Below, one piece after another: positions 1-12,749 of a DNA stretch of 64,000 nucleotides (position 1 is the first letter of the stretch; each line of letters starts with the position of its first letter). Made by a program: the position numbers and the translations under genes. The notes beneath the pieces are model-generated. The model was not told the DNA's origin. It searched no databases and saw only the letters and a program-made list of their open reading frames with translations. The stretch spans positions 1 through 64,000 of the forward strand of contig PDUO01000082.1 in NCBI GenBank assembly GCA_003008705.1, given 5' to 3'. Source of the DNA: Pezicula radicicola (taxonomy: Eukaryota > Ascomycota > Leotiomycetes > Helotiales > Dermateaceae).

Positions 1-3000
1 ATATCTATAAATAGATAAAATAATTAAAAGTCTAGGTTCTAAGTTTAAAGATTATTAAAAATTTAGAAATTATTAAGATTAAAAGTTTAAAAGTCTAGAG
101 AGATTTAATATTAAATAACTAGAAGATATCTTTAAAAAAAAAAGAGAATAAAGTTTCTAAGATCTTAAAGTATATTATTTAAATAGTTATATAGTTTAAA
201 GTTAATAGAAAAAAAAGTATAAAAAGTAATCTATAAAGAATAAATTATAAATAAAGATTATAAAAGAAGGATAATAACTAGATAAAAAAATATAAAGAAA
301 ACTAAGAAAGAGAGTTTTATTAACTTAAAATAGTCTAAACTAGATAATTAAATAAATACTCTCTTTAAAATAATATTATAAATTAGAGTAATTATTAATA
401 TTATTAATAATTAGTAATAAAAAGAAGAGATATTAATAAATTAATATATTATATAAATAATCTAAATATATAATTAGTAAGACTTTAAAAAGAAAGAAAA
501 GATACTTTTTAAAAAAAATATTAAAGATTTAAAACTAACTTAAACTATATAAGAATAAGAGTTAAGTCTAAAAGAAGTTTAAAAGAAATAAGATAAACTA
601 ATTCCTAAAGGAAATAAAAAAGTTATTATTAATTAAAAACTAATTATTAATTAATAATTAAATAGTTACTATATTAGTAAAACTAAAGTAAAAGTTTAGT
701 TTAGATTAAATTAATACTAATATAATATTTAACCTATCTAGATAAAGTATTATAACTCTAAGGTATAGTAATAATATAAATCTCTCTTTTCTAAAGAAGG
801 TAATCTTTCTTAGAAGAGAGTTAACCTTTAAAAGAAAGCTTATAAATAGATTTAAAACTAAGGTATAAAATATAATTTAATTAAAGAAACTAATAATTTA
901 GATTATTATAATTAATATTAATATATATTATAAAAAAGGAGAAAAAGATACTTCTCTTAATAATTATTAAATAAAAGAAGTTTAAAAATAAGAAACTAAA
1001 GGATAAGTAATAAAGAGAAAAGAGAAGAAGATTATTAAAGATTAAAGTTATTATTAAAGGAATTAAATCTATATACTAATACTATTAGTTTAATTTAAAA
1101 AGTATAAAGAAGGAAGAAAAGAAATACTCTCTCTTTATATAGTTTACTCTTAAAACTAATATTATTATTAAGTTTAAATAATAGTAAAAGAAGGAAGGAG
1201 AATATTATTAATAATAGAGAATAAATATAAAAATATATACTAGTAAAGTTAGTCTACTCTAGTATATATAGAAGTATATAGATAGAAAAGAAGAAAGTAC
1301 TTTTCTTTTATATTATATATTAAATATAAAGATAAAGATATTATTAAAGTAAGATAATAATAAGGATTTAGTTAGAAGTCTTTAAAAGTTAATTAAAAGA
1401 AGAAGAGAGAAGAAAAGATACTTATTTATATTATTAGAAGAAGAAGTTAAAGTTATTATAGTTTAAAGTTTATTATAAAAGTAAGGATTTTAATAAACTT
1501 AGAATTATAAAATAATATTAGTTTATTTTATAATACTATAAAGAAAGAGAGATAGATCTTACTAGTATATAGTTTATTAATAATAAAAGAAGTTATTAAT
1601 AAAGAAGAAGATTTAAACTAGAGATTAATCTATAATTAGAGATAATAATAAAAGAAAAAAGAAGAAGATTATTTATTAAAGAAAGTAGAGGGTTTATATA
1701 AGTTTAAGAGTTTAAAGTTAAAAAGTAAGATTATAAATATAGTTTTTAAAAAAGTTAAATTTTAAACTAAGACTAGTAATAAGATAAATAACTTTAAAGA
1801 AACCTTATAATATTAAATTAATTTAGTTTTTAATTAGTATTCTTTAAGAATAAAGAGAAAAAGATACTTTCCTTTATTAAATAATTTATTAATAATATTA
1901 TTAGTAGAATAATTATTAAAATTAATTTAAAAGAAATTATTAAAATTAAAGGAAGAAGTAAAAAGTAATTACTTTAGAAGATTATTATATAAGTAATAAA
2001 TATTATATAAAATATATTAGACTATTAATAAAGCTACTCTCTATTTTAATACTATAATCTATTATTATTACTCTTTTATATATTTATTTTATTCTTAAAT
2101 TTTATATTTAATTTTCTCTAGAATTTAAAGAAAACTAAAACTACTTAAGGGTAAATAGTTAAAGAAAAGAAGAGATAAATATATTAGAGTAAGTCTTATT
2201 TTTTAATTAAATAATTAAGCTTAGTCTAAATTACTATATAAAAGCTTAGATAAGAAGCTTTAAGAATTATAATAATTTAATATTCTTTTATATTTATCTT
2301 ATCTTTAATAATATTAATAATTTTAATTATATTATATAATTATATTTTATATTTATTTATTATCTTATATTATAATCTTTACTTTATATTTTATATTTCT
2401 ATATATATAGTTTAAAGATTTACCCTCTTATATTACTATTATTATTAAAATATACTAAGTCTAAATATATAACTTTTATATTAATCTATATCTTAAACTT
2501 AATACTAATAATTTATAAAATAATTTAGATTTAATCTCTTATTTAATTAAATCTAGAGAGGTATATTACTAAATATAATAATATTACTACTTATTTAGAA
2601 ACTATAAATATAATTTATATTTAGTTTATACTATAGATAAATTAATAATATTAATTAAATAATTAATTTCTAAGTATTTTATATATAAGAAGACTATTTC
2701 TTTAATACTATATAAGTTATTTTAGTATTAATAATTATTTACTCTTATTTATATATATATACTCTTATTTTACTATCTATATAGAATTAAATAATTATTT
2801 CTTAATTTTTAATTTATATATTTATTAATATATTCTATTATTTAATAATATAATTATATTATTAATTATTTTATTAATATTATTAATTATTACTCTAGTT
2901 ATTCCCCTCTATTTAATTACTAGTATTAGAGTTTTTTTGAATTTTAAAGTACTTAAGGAAAGGTCTTATAAAGAAAGAATATAATTCTAAATTTAAAAGA

Positions 3001-3050
3001 TACTTAGTAAGGAAAATAAAGAAGTCTAGGAGTTATACTATACAAGGGGA
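1..3050. other. AT-rich RIP-like block
   Basis: The stretch is almost entirely A and T, dense in TpA, with stops in all frames and no open reading frame of note. Composition changes sharply at about 3050-3130. This is what a repeat heavily mutated by RIP (C to T on both strands) looks like in Pezizomycotina. No terminal repeats or transposase motifs survive that I can read, so the original element cannot be named. A centromeric or subtelomeric AT isochore is the same kind of sequence. Confidence 0.8.
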
Positions 3051-3942
3051 GTAATATAAAATGCTATATATTTTAGCTTTAGGATTTAGTGCTTATTAGT
3101 GTACATGAGTCTAAATTAGCCTGATTATACCGTATACTTAAAGCCTCAGGCTCTAGGAGTCAGCTGTAGCTGTGACTGAGGCTGGGAAGAATGTTTTCCT
3201 GAGGCTGATAGGCACAAACTTTTAAATAATCCAGCCCGAGCCGGCGACGGAAAAAAATATCACTAAACACGAGAACGAAATTTTTGAAAGTTATAGAGCA
3301 AGACAGCTTCGAAACAATCTGGCCTGTGGTCACAATGCCTCTACGGATTGACACGCTTCTCCCAGCCGCAAGAGCAAGCTACACCACACGACGCGTTCGA
3401 TCACGGCGGCAGCAGTATAGCGGTATAGCATCGCCCTACGAAGTGTAACGATCGAGCCCAAACACCAATGCCTCCTCAATTACACAAGGTCTGCGCAGAT
3501 CACGAGAGAGCTCTCACCCTTAGTAATTCGACGGTTTGAAACGGGTGGAACCTTGCACCTCATACGGCTACGCTACGCGCTATACTCTGCTACTACGAAA
3601 GAACTCTTCACACAAAACACACTGCTACATAGGAGCTCAGGACGGAGACGGAGGGGCTGGGACTCCAGAAAGGGCCGGAAGGGTCGGATTGATGTGCTGG
3701 GGGGAGACTAGAGGTATGAGGACACGAGATGGACAGCAGCAGCGGCTGCCAATGAGCCATACACAAGGAAAGGACACAAGCAAGGTACTTCTTGACACGG
3801 ATATGTATTGTATATAGACGTAGAAAGAAGCCAGACCAGGTACGGTAGAGGGGGTCGCTGGTCATGGTATCATGGTGAAGTGGGGCGACATGCCCGATAC
3901 TGCGCTGGAACCGAGTATGACATAATCAATCAATTAATCAAT
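3051..3942. other. Intergenic, no gene recognised
   Basis: Base composition is ordinary and several short overlapping ORFs occur on both strands (for example around 3536-3865). None shows a domain, a splice structure or a recognisable motif, so I call no gene. Confidence 0.5.
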
Positions 3943-5342
3943 TAAAATTCGGTTCAAAAAGTCTTTGTACATGCCCCATATTATATAATACCCCACCATT
4001 TCCCATTTATCCCACTTAGTCTTCCTAGTCTATTTAAAACCCTAATAAAATAGATAAAAATCTAATAATATATTCATTTAAAAGCCCTGATTTAGAGCTT
4101 TAATATTTAGTATACTAGCCCTTTACCTTGTATAGAGCTTGTACTCTCTTTAGTATAGAAAGAATAAGCCTATTAATAAGCTCTTATAGAACTACCTCCT
4201 ATACCTCTTTAATCTAACCCTTTAGAACTTTTATATTAGTTTAATTATTCTTTAATAAATAGATCTCTAGATATTATCTATATAAAATAGACTTTATTAT
4301 CTATTAGATATATTTAATTAAGTTTATATCTAGGTTATATATAGACTAGTTAATAATCTAGATTTTATACTCTTTAAACTACTTCCTTACCTTCTCTAAT
4401 ATATATATTTTTATATTATCTTATTAATAAAATTAACCTAGCTTATATATAGAAAGAAGTACCTCTTTAAGAGTCTATAGATAGCTCTAGATAGTATATC
4501 CCTTACCCTTAGAGTCTATATCCCTTATTATAATAACTAGTTCTAACCTTCTACTAAGTTATATTACTCTCTATACTATTATAGTAATATCTAGCTTATT
4601 ATAATTTATAATATTAATTATTTACTACTTATATTATTTATTTAAGAATTACTATATCTAGCTAGTAGAATTTAAGGTATTTAAGGCTATAGAGTACTTA
4701 TTAGAGTAGTAGCCCTAGATAGAGTATTAACCTTAAAAATAACCTTATTTTAATATATATACCTAAGTTAATTCTATTTCTCTTCCTTACTATTCCTAAT
4801 AATATCAAGTTCTCTATAGTATAGTCTTTCTATCTAGGAAGATCCTCTTTAAAGATTTCTAATATATAAGCTTTATAGAGTATAGAATATATCGAATAGT
4901 GTTTTTTAATAGCTTCTTACCTACTTAAGTTTTATACTATTCTATTATTCTAGCCTATAGGATTATAGGCTCCCTTCGAACTAGTCTAAATAGAGCTCTC
5001 CTTTACCTTCGATTAAATAGAGGTAGTTAACTAGTTCGAGGCTTTAGTTCAAAGGTATTCAACTCTTGATATTATATATATATATTATAAATCGTATTTC
5101 GATAGTAATTAAATCAATACACTAATATATTCATTTTCTCCCCATCTAAAAGAGCTTATATAATAGCCAATCTTTGGTCATTAGTTAATTGACCTCTAGG
5201 CTTTCGATCGGTATTAAGGCTATTAGTAAAGGATTTACGTAGGCTGGGTATTTTGGTGTTGTAGGAGGAGTGGTGGGAGGCACGAAAAACGCGTCGCGTA
5301 TATATATGGGTCGTGCACAAAGACTTTTTGAACCGAATTTTA
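3943..5342 (-). mobile_element. Decayed Tc1/mariner-type DNA transposon
   Basis: Terminal inverted repeats lie at 3943-3970 and 5315-5342: 27 of 28 positions match, and weaker similarity extends about 10 bp further inward. The outermost TA on each side fits a TA target duplication. Just inside the right end, the minus strand (about 5215 down to 5110) reads QLTNDQRLAII, a stop, then ALLDGEKMNIL. This resembles the N-terminal helix-turn-helix start of Tc1-like fungal transposases. The rest (about 4000-5100) is AT-rich with stops in every frame, so the element was RIPped and is inactive. The superfamily rests on the TA flank, the TIRs and this short N-terminal match. Confidence 0.75.
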
Positions 5343-5957
5343 GTATACTGTAGCGCTCCTTAGCTAAACACACCACTACTTGGTCTCCCTCCTTGTTTGT
5401 ACTTGGTTGTACGTCTTGCCCTGCAACAGTAGTTACTGTAAGTCCCTAGCGAATCGGCTTCCGCCTCGAACATTCCGTAAAGCTAAGCCACATTGCTGGG
5501 TACCACAGTAATAGATTGACTTGGACGATGGTTGTGTATGATTAAAGGTCAGGTGATCTCCACCAGCCTTGTTTTCATGGTTCATGTTAGTCCCTGATGG
5601 AGATCCTCGGTAATTTGTCTATATACAACGTACAGTAGTATTCCTACAGACCCCATTGCTTAAGATAAATTTCGGTCGAGGCTGCAAGAGAACAGGCCGA
5701 TGCCCCAATTCGGCATAGCTTGCCGTTAGTGCGCCCAGCTGAAGCACAAAATCAACACATACGAGCTGCATGCATCTATCAAGCCTGACCCCGAGAAAAG
5801 TATATGCAGCTCGAACTTCGAGTAACGACCAAGTAGGGCGACTAGAGTCAACCTGCCTCCCCCCCTTTGTGTATCTCCTTACACATACTAAACGAGTCCC
5901 TTCTCCCACTTTGGCGAGGCTGTCTCCCGGCATCTCGAAACACCCTTACCTTGGAAA
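5343..5957. other. Intergenic upstream of HET gene
   Basis: No gene is recognised between the transposon end and the HET start codon. This 615-bp stretch should hold the HET promoter. I see no clear TATA box or repeated motif. Confidence 0.4.
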
Positions 5958-8280
5958 ATGGGGAATTACGTATGCCTGAATTGTTGCGACATCAATTTCG
6001 ATGCGTATTTTGGCCTTTCTCCGGATCATCCATCCATTCCTTCAATATCACTCGAGAATGCCTTGGCCTCCGCCGAGTCCTGCCCGTTTTGCGATCTGCT
6101 TGTTACTGCTACCTCACAATTATCTGGAAGGAACCAAACTACACCATATCGAGCCTGGCCACAGCCCACCAGTGACTATCAGACACTGGTCTTCTACTTT
6201 GAACGAGAATACCGCCAACCGGTAAGAGGTGAAGGGAATGTTGACATTCGTGGCGGTGGCGTGATGAAAGTGAAGCTGTATCCCCCACCATTCCCGCTTT
6301 CAGGGGATAGTCTTCTCTTCAAGATATGCCCGATTTTCACATGCCCGACGGAACAATTGGCAGACTTGCAACATTCCGCACGCTTCGTTGCCGAGGATCA
6401 GATTGATCTGGCTCTGTGCCGTCAGTGGTTGCAAGACTGCGAAGAGCATCATCCGGAGATATGTCGGGACTATAGCATGCTGGAGCGGGAGCAGGCTCTC
6501 CCGAGTGGCTTCCGACTTATTGACGTCGTCAATCAATGTGTATCTCGGCAGCCGCTTACGTCGAGATACATTGCCCTGAGCTACGTTGTAAGATTGGTGG
6601 TGTCTTTGCGTCCGAACCCAAGTTTTGGCCATGTTTGGATTTTTATCTCGTTTTCATATCATTCATTTCATTTCTCGCGTCTCATTGAGCAATTGTTCCC
6701 GCCTTTTGTTCTTTTGCTCGTGAAAAGGGAAGATTACTAACTTCAGACTCCTCTAGTGGGGCCAGGTAGAAACACTGCAGTTGCGTCTCTCAAACGTGGC
6801 CGACTTAGAAGCAAAACACAGCTTGCGCGAACATAAGTCGGAACTTGCCCAAACTATTCTTGATGTCATGGAAGTTGTTAGAACGATGGGCGAAAAATAC
6901 CTTTGGGTTGATTGCCTCTGTATAATTCAAGATGCACCAGATCTCGATCTTCAAATCGGATGCATGGACAGGATCTACGGAGCTGCAATTGTAGGCATTA
7001 TAGCGTCAACTGGTGGTGATGCCAATGTAGGCCTGGCTGGCGTCCGGTCAGGCTCAAGGAGTGTCTCACAATTGACACGAGAAGTTTGGCCCGATCTAGA
7101 ATTGGCAGTCTCGTTACCAACACCAAACGAACTTACTTCTCCCTGGGAGTCAAGAGGCTGGACCTTCCAGGAGCAAATGCTATCGAGGCGATTTTTAATA
7201 TTCCGGGAGGGGCAAGTTATTTGGCAGTGTCCGTCTCAAAGTTTGTGCGAGGATACTTCTGCCATGAACAAGATACGTCCTTTCCAAAGATTACGCCAAA
7301 TTCCAAAGTCGTGGCCGGATGAAGGAGCGAAACCTCAACAGTCGAACGTCATCTTAATTCAACCAGAACCTCTCCATCGCCCAAAAGCATTCGTGGAATA
7401 TGTATCAATCGTGGCCGAATATACTCAGAAACAACTCAGATACCCCAACGATATCTTGCGTGCGTTTGAGGGATTGAGCAGGATACTCGAAACATACTTT
7501 CAATCTCAGTTTATTTCCGGTCTTCCAGAGACGTATCTAGATGCCGCTTTGCTATGGATACCACAGACGGTCCTAGAGAGGAGACCAGGTTTGAATAACA
7601 AATTTCCGAGTTGGTCGTGGACTGGATGGATGGGAGGCACGGGCTTCGAGGACGCAGTGGATTTAAGACTGGAAAAAATAGTACCCCTGATCAAATGGTA
7701 CTACAAAGAAGGAAACAGCCAGGCAATCCCAGTCAACAGCATCGGAATTGGCATCGACGAGACCAATTTTGGAAGTGCTAAGAGCGTGAATACGTGTCTG
7801 TGGTTCCCACTGTTTGAGGTCCTGGCAGCTCAGATCGGATCCCTGCCGGAAATCGATTTGCCTGACGATAAACACTTATATCTTCAATTCTGGACGTCTT
7901 GCGCCTTCTTCAAGATCACTTCAAACCGGAATAACGCCAGAGACGCAGTCGAGAATTCTATAACAGGCAGGAAGCCAAAGCGCTTTCTGATCAGGAGCTC
8001 CCGCAACCAAGTCATTGGCTACCTGACACTAGATGGAGTGCAGCCTTACGAAACCCGAGCGAATCACCACGAATTTATCGTTGCGTCAGAAGCTCAAGTC
8101 TCAGGGTTCAATCCAGTAACTTGGGCAATCCAATATTCCGAAAAGTGCCTTATGTACAACGTTTTGCTTGTAGAGTGGGATTATAACCATCAGATTGCAC
8201 AGAGGGTTGGCATCGGGAGGGTGTTGAAGGAAGCATGGAAAGAAGCAGGATCTCGTATCAAATTTGTCACTCTAGGTTAA
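5958..8280 (+). CDS. HET domain (heterokaryon incompatibility) protein, two exons
   Basis: HET proteins trigger programmed cell death when genetically different hyphae fuse. Exons are 5958-6587 and 6757-8280. The 169-nt intron begins GTAAG and ends CTAG, with a CTAAC-type branch site near 6735, and splits the hallmark block ALSYV/WG. The joined product is 717 aa. Motifs in order: an N-terminal CLNCC and a CPFC pair (about residue 40), RYIALSYVWGQVE (about 203), LWVDCLCIIQD (about 259), and SRGWTFQEQMLSRR, the third HET block (about 342). The C-terminal 300 residues have no motif I recognise. The frame is intact with an ATG start. It is one of three HET genes in the window and the only one of ordinary architecture without lesions. 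Confidence 0.9.
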
Positions 8281-9698
8281 AGACACGAACGAATTGACTT
8301 GTGATTAAAGGAGCCTCTTTAGTACACGTGAAATGCTATCACGTGGTAAAACTCCTAGGTAAGATAGGTAGAGTAGCACGGGGCGGGCTAGTGCACCGAT
8401 AACCCTTGACAAAGAAATTATATATCAGATCTGCAATGGAACTTTACATCTTGCGTGGACTCGAGCGGTGGAGGTTCCTGACCACTTGCAATTAACGAGC
8501 GTTTCGTGCACACGTGACCAAGCCAGTCAGTCTCCCGACTCCCGCCAGGCCGTCGCCCTCCTCACCCCCCTCCACCCCTCGCGCGAGCTAAGGCAGCGCC
8601 GCTCAGCCTGCTCATCTACCAAACGCCACTAGTGGGTGCCGGGGCTAAATAATAAAATACAGTAAGTTTTACGGAGAATACCGTAGTTTCGATGCAGCTA
8701 ACCATTCGCTTGATTGGAAGGTACCGAGCCACGTGGCGACGTCGCATAACATAGCACTCCCTGGTCACCACAAGGCTGACAATGATTGTTCAGCATCGTG
8801 GTAAGGCTCGGAAACCCTAATTAATCTGTTTTATGATTTTGAAAGGCGTAAAGAGCTCGTAGTGGTGATGTAGGTTAAGGAGCTCATAATACTATGAATT
8901 GACGCCCTCCGTAATCAGGCGCGACGGCGACGACGCGATTGTAATTTTTGGAGTAGTCGGGATTTAGACTGTTTAGTAGTGGTTATACAACATAACTAAT
9001 ACAAAAATACGAGAATTTTCAATAGTTTTAGAAATTTAGAAATAATTGAATTCAAAGTACCAAGGGTTTGTCTCGTCACGGGGTACGTCTCTCGATGTAG
9101 GGATGCACGTTACTAGGTTAACGGATCTACCGTTGTGGGCCTTAAGGTAGACAACTAGGGATATCTAGACGTCAAAGTAGAGACATGGGAAGACTATATA
9201 AGAAACCATACACGGGAGGAGCTGTCACGGGCTTTCTTAGCTCTCGGTTCGAGGAAGTAACCCGGACTTGTGGAATAGATGACGGAAGTAGAGATTATTG
9301 CATTAAGTGCCGCTATATGTCGTTGACCAAGTAGTACATGCAGGTATTATTACTTCAAAGCTTTCCACTGCATACCAAGAAGGTGGATCTTGACTGGCGA
9401 TGAATCTTTGTGTCACAGTATTAGATCAAACGGAAAACGTAGGTCGAGTGGTGGCTCTGTCAGCTGTGTAGTTGTTGTAAAATGCCCAGACTCGTTACTA
9501 GTTCTTGAGGTGTGGAAGGGTAAGGTAACGCTGCCTGCTCTCATTAAGTGTCCGTCAGAAACGAACTGTTCCGAACTTGATAGTATAGCGGCAGTCTGTA
9601 GCGGGCTATAATTTACCTGTTGGCAGAACAACACATTTGAAGAGTTAGAGTCTCCCTTTGTTAGTGGCGGAACTAGCGCGGGGGTTAGAGGCAGCTCC
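8281..9698. other. Intergenic, no gene recognised
   Basis: There is a pyrimidine-rich stretch near 8535-8600, followed by mixed sequence. Short ORFs at 9390-9634 overlap antisense to each other and have no domain signature. Part may be degraded repeat, but I find no LTR or TIR. Confidence 0.45.
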
Positions 9699-10830
9699 TT
9701 AACCTGCTGGAATATTAGAACGTGTTGGCTGAATAATGGAGTAGTGGTTCTTTCGTACCTTTTCTATCACTGACGAGTCAAAACCACTCTGCTTCATATC
9801 TATAGCAAGTTGGATTGCTAACGATCTGGTAACCACGTTGGTTGTACCAAGAGCGATCATAATATGAAGAAGAAAATGCAGGTTATCTTCGCTTTGATGA
9901 TTATGATCTGTCATTAAGTCCTCTAGGAAGACTAAGGCGGCCATGTATGCCGAGAAAGCCATCAATGGGTTTTTCAGCGCGGAGTCAAGATCAGTGATCA
10001 TACGGAAGACATTGAGAATCCCCTCCGCTGCCGGAAGTAGCCGGACTTGACTTTGAAGCATCAAGTATTCAGGCAGCGTTAGCTGACGTATCTTCGACAG
10101 AGCTGCCCTGTGGAGGCAAATGATGGCTGTATGGATATTGACGTTGACGAACACGGCGTTCTGACATCGGAAACTTCTAGGCAGTCGGAGGTTGCTCGGT
10201 AAAAACATGAGCATAGCTGCCAGGTCATTGTCGACCCCTCTATGCCGTTTCCAGTATAGGCCATTCTTGATGTCCTGTGGATTGTCTTCTGGGAAGCTGT
10301 GGGAAGTATGTTCCACGGTCCGATAGAACATGTGCGCAGCAAGCACTCTCTCAGCAAATGAGGAATAGCCCTGGCCTTCTTGGCATAGTACACTTGTTAG
10401 CGGACTCGTCCGTTCCTCAACACCGCTATCGAATGCCTCGTCTGAGGCAGGAAGTAAGGTATGAATCTAGGCCAATCAGCCTCTCGTAGGGCATAAAAGG
10501 AATGGCCGTTGACCTTACGTCTTGCTCATTGATTAGTGCAGGCAGTCCTGTGGTTCCACAGACGAAGCGGTCCGAACAAAATATCACCCACCATGTCCGA
10601 CGCTGTTCTTCTAACTCAGACCAGTCTTTAGGTGGTGCAAAAGTTGATGATAATATTTGGTCACTTTGGTCTATTCGATGCAAATTCAGCATCTGGGCAA
10701 TTCTGAGGCTGTGGCATAGACTCGTCGATGCTCGGGAGAACAGTATCTGTTGAGCTTCGAAGTAGGCCGTTAGGATCCAGCATTGTGCATGAGCCACAGT
10801 TGTAAATTGCTCCCCTGATGACTCTACCAG
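9699..10830 (-). pseudogene. Fungal-specific transcription factor, 5'-truncated (no Zn2Cys6 cluster)
   Basis: The minus strand encodes the middle homology region of Zn2Cys6 regulators (Fungal_trans family): TTVAHAQCWILTAYFEAQQ, then SLRIAQMLNLHR, WWVIFCSDRF, and LPASDEAFDSG. Two open segments join across a 52-nt intron (10467-10518; GTAAGG donor, CTAG acceptor), giving NEQD-IHTLLPASDEAF as expected for the family. The C-terminal segment runs to a stop at 9699. Reading upstream, the frame ends at a TGA at about 10831-10833, with no ATG and no Cys6 DNA-binding domain. That is where the divergent MFS relic begins, so the regulator lost its 5' end. It may originally have regulated the neighbouring pump. 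Confidence 0.75.
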
Positions 10831-12749
10831 TCATGCAACTCTCGAGAATGAAGATGGAATAGCAGTACCTGTCTCAGAGCAGACTGTCGAGGGTGTCGAG
10901 GGTGCCGAGGGCGAGGTCTATCCTATTGGGCTCAAAATGATCCTTATCACCATCAGTCTCATGCTGGCCGTCTTCTGCGTTGCGCTAGACAATACCGTGA
11001 GTAGCTGCAGATTCTCGATGAGAGTGTGCAAGACTAACCCAACCTAGATTATGGCTGTTGCAATTCCCAAAATCACCGACCACTTCGGGGCTCTCAATGA
11101 TGTGGGCTGGTACGCATCCGCCTATCTCTTGACCACCTGTGGTACGTAGCAATTTCTTAATCCATACCAGAGCGCCAACTAATAAGATACTATATAGCAT
11201 TCCAATTATTGTTCGGAAAATTTTATACCATTTTCAAGATTAAGTTTGTGTTCCTCTTCGCCTTGTTCCTCTTTGAGCTAGGTTCCTTGATCTGTGGAGT
11301 GGCGCCCAGCTCTACCACTCTCATTGTTGGTCGCGCGGTTGCTGGTTTAGGTAGTGCGGGCATCTTTACTGGAGCACTTGTTACCATTGCCCACACCGTA
11401 GCCGTCCATCAACGACCTATATTTTTTGGTCTGCTGGGAGGCATGTATGGCATAGCTTCAGTCGCCGGACCCTGAGTAAGTTGTATGGAGATTCGTCTGG
11501 GGACCGAGCTGACATGACAGATGGGCGGTGTTTTCACAGACCATGCCACGTGGAGATGGTGCTTCTATATCAATCTTCCTCTAGGGGCCGTCACTGCCGT
11601 CATTATTATTTTCTTATTGAAGCTACCACCAAAGCCAGCCACTGAGTCGGCGTCCCTATTGACTGTCATTAAGCGCCTGTATCCTCTCGGCACAACGGTG
11701 TTTTTCCCAGCCATTATTTGTCTTCTTCTAGCACTACAATGGGGAGGTGTGACATATCCATGGTCCAATGGTCGGGTGATTGCGCTTTTTGTCATCTTCG
11801 CAGTTCTGCTTTTGGTGTTCATTGGTCTACAGATGGTATTGGGCGATAACGCAACCGGTACGTCTCACCACAGTTTTGCAGGATGCGGGAGCATGATACT
11901 CGGGTCGCGAACGGTTATATTATGGTATCTAGAAGAAGATTCTGACTTGATTAGTGCCCGTCCGAATCGCATCGAAGCGGACCATTGTGTTTGCTTCCTT
12001 GTTCAGTCTTTGTATTGGGGCATCGTTCTTCATCTTCATTTATTTCATTCTAATCTGGGTTAGTAGTAACTGCTTCATATTGTACACGCTGGGTATTGAT
12101 TCATCTCTTAGTTCCAAGCTATCAACGGTGATAGTGCCGTCCGCGCTGGTGTAAATTCGCTTCCTCTGATCCTGTCGAATGTGCTCGGCATCATTGGCTC
12201 CGGAATTCTTACCACCAAGATCGGGTACTATGCACCATTTTTTATCGCTAGCAGCGTCTTCATGTGCATTGGGGCAGGCTTAATCACGCTGTTCGAGGTT
12301 GATATACCTCAGGCAAAATGGGTTGGGTTCCTATTCATTTACGGGCTCGGTGTTGGATTTGGATTCCAGCAAGGTGGTGAGCCGCCCAGGCGGTGCTCCC
12401 ACTAGTGGATGTATCGATTGGCACTGCGATTGTTATGTTTGTTCAGATGTTGGGAGGAGCTCTCTTCGTGTCTGTCGCCCAAAACATCTTCACCAACAAT
12501 CTGTTGAAAGGCATTACAAAGTTGGCCATCCCAGGACTTGATCCCCAAGTTATCATACACGCTGGAGCAACAGGAATCCGGGATTTGATTAGTCCTAAGG
12601 ACTTACCTGAGGTGCTCGTGGCGTATAATAACGCTCTGGTTCACACCTTTCGCATTGCGCTCATTATGAGTTGTTTGAGCATATTTGGAGCGGTAGGGGT
12701 CGAATGGAAGAGTGTCAAGGGGAAGCAGCTGAGTGGAAGCAAGCACTAG
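10817..12749 (+). pseudogene. MFS drug/toxin efflux pump (14-TM DHA type), broken
   Basis: The product resembles fungal toxin and multidrug efflux carriers of the major facilitator superfamily. Exons, with introns at 10997-11047, 11142-11197 and 11476-11520 and two more near 11857-11957 and 12060-12111, read through [57 protein letters not shown], then MGGVFTDHATWRWCFYINLP (motif C region) and on to a C-terminal EWKSVKGKQLSGSKH. Lesions: no ATG in frame at the 5' end; an in-frame TGA at 11473-11475 in GP-stop-MGG, where the family has a hydrophobic residue; and a frameshift near 12375 between GFGFQQGG and AAQAVLPLVD. The 5' end abuts the truncated regulator head to head. Confidence 0.75.

Noticed and set aside
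3536..3865. Overlapping 85-93-codon ORFs on opposite strands
   Set aside because: No domain, no splice structure, and the two strands cannot both be coding; probably chance.
9390..9634. Antisense pair of 73-codon ORFs
   Set aside because: Mirror-image shadows with no recognisable motif.
10426..10466. Frameshift between the two halves of the regulator at 9699-10830
   Set aside because: A 52-nt intron with good splice sites removes the extra sequence and rebuilds the conserved motif, so no frameshift is needed there.
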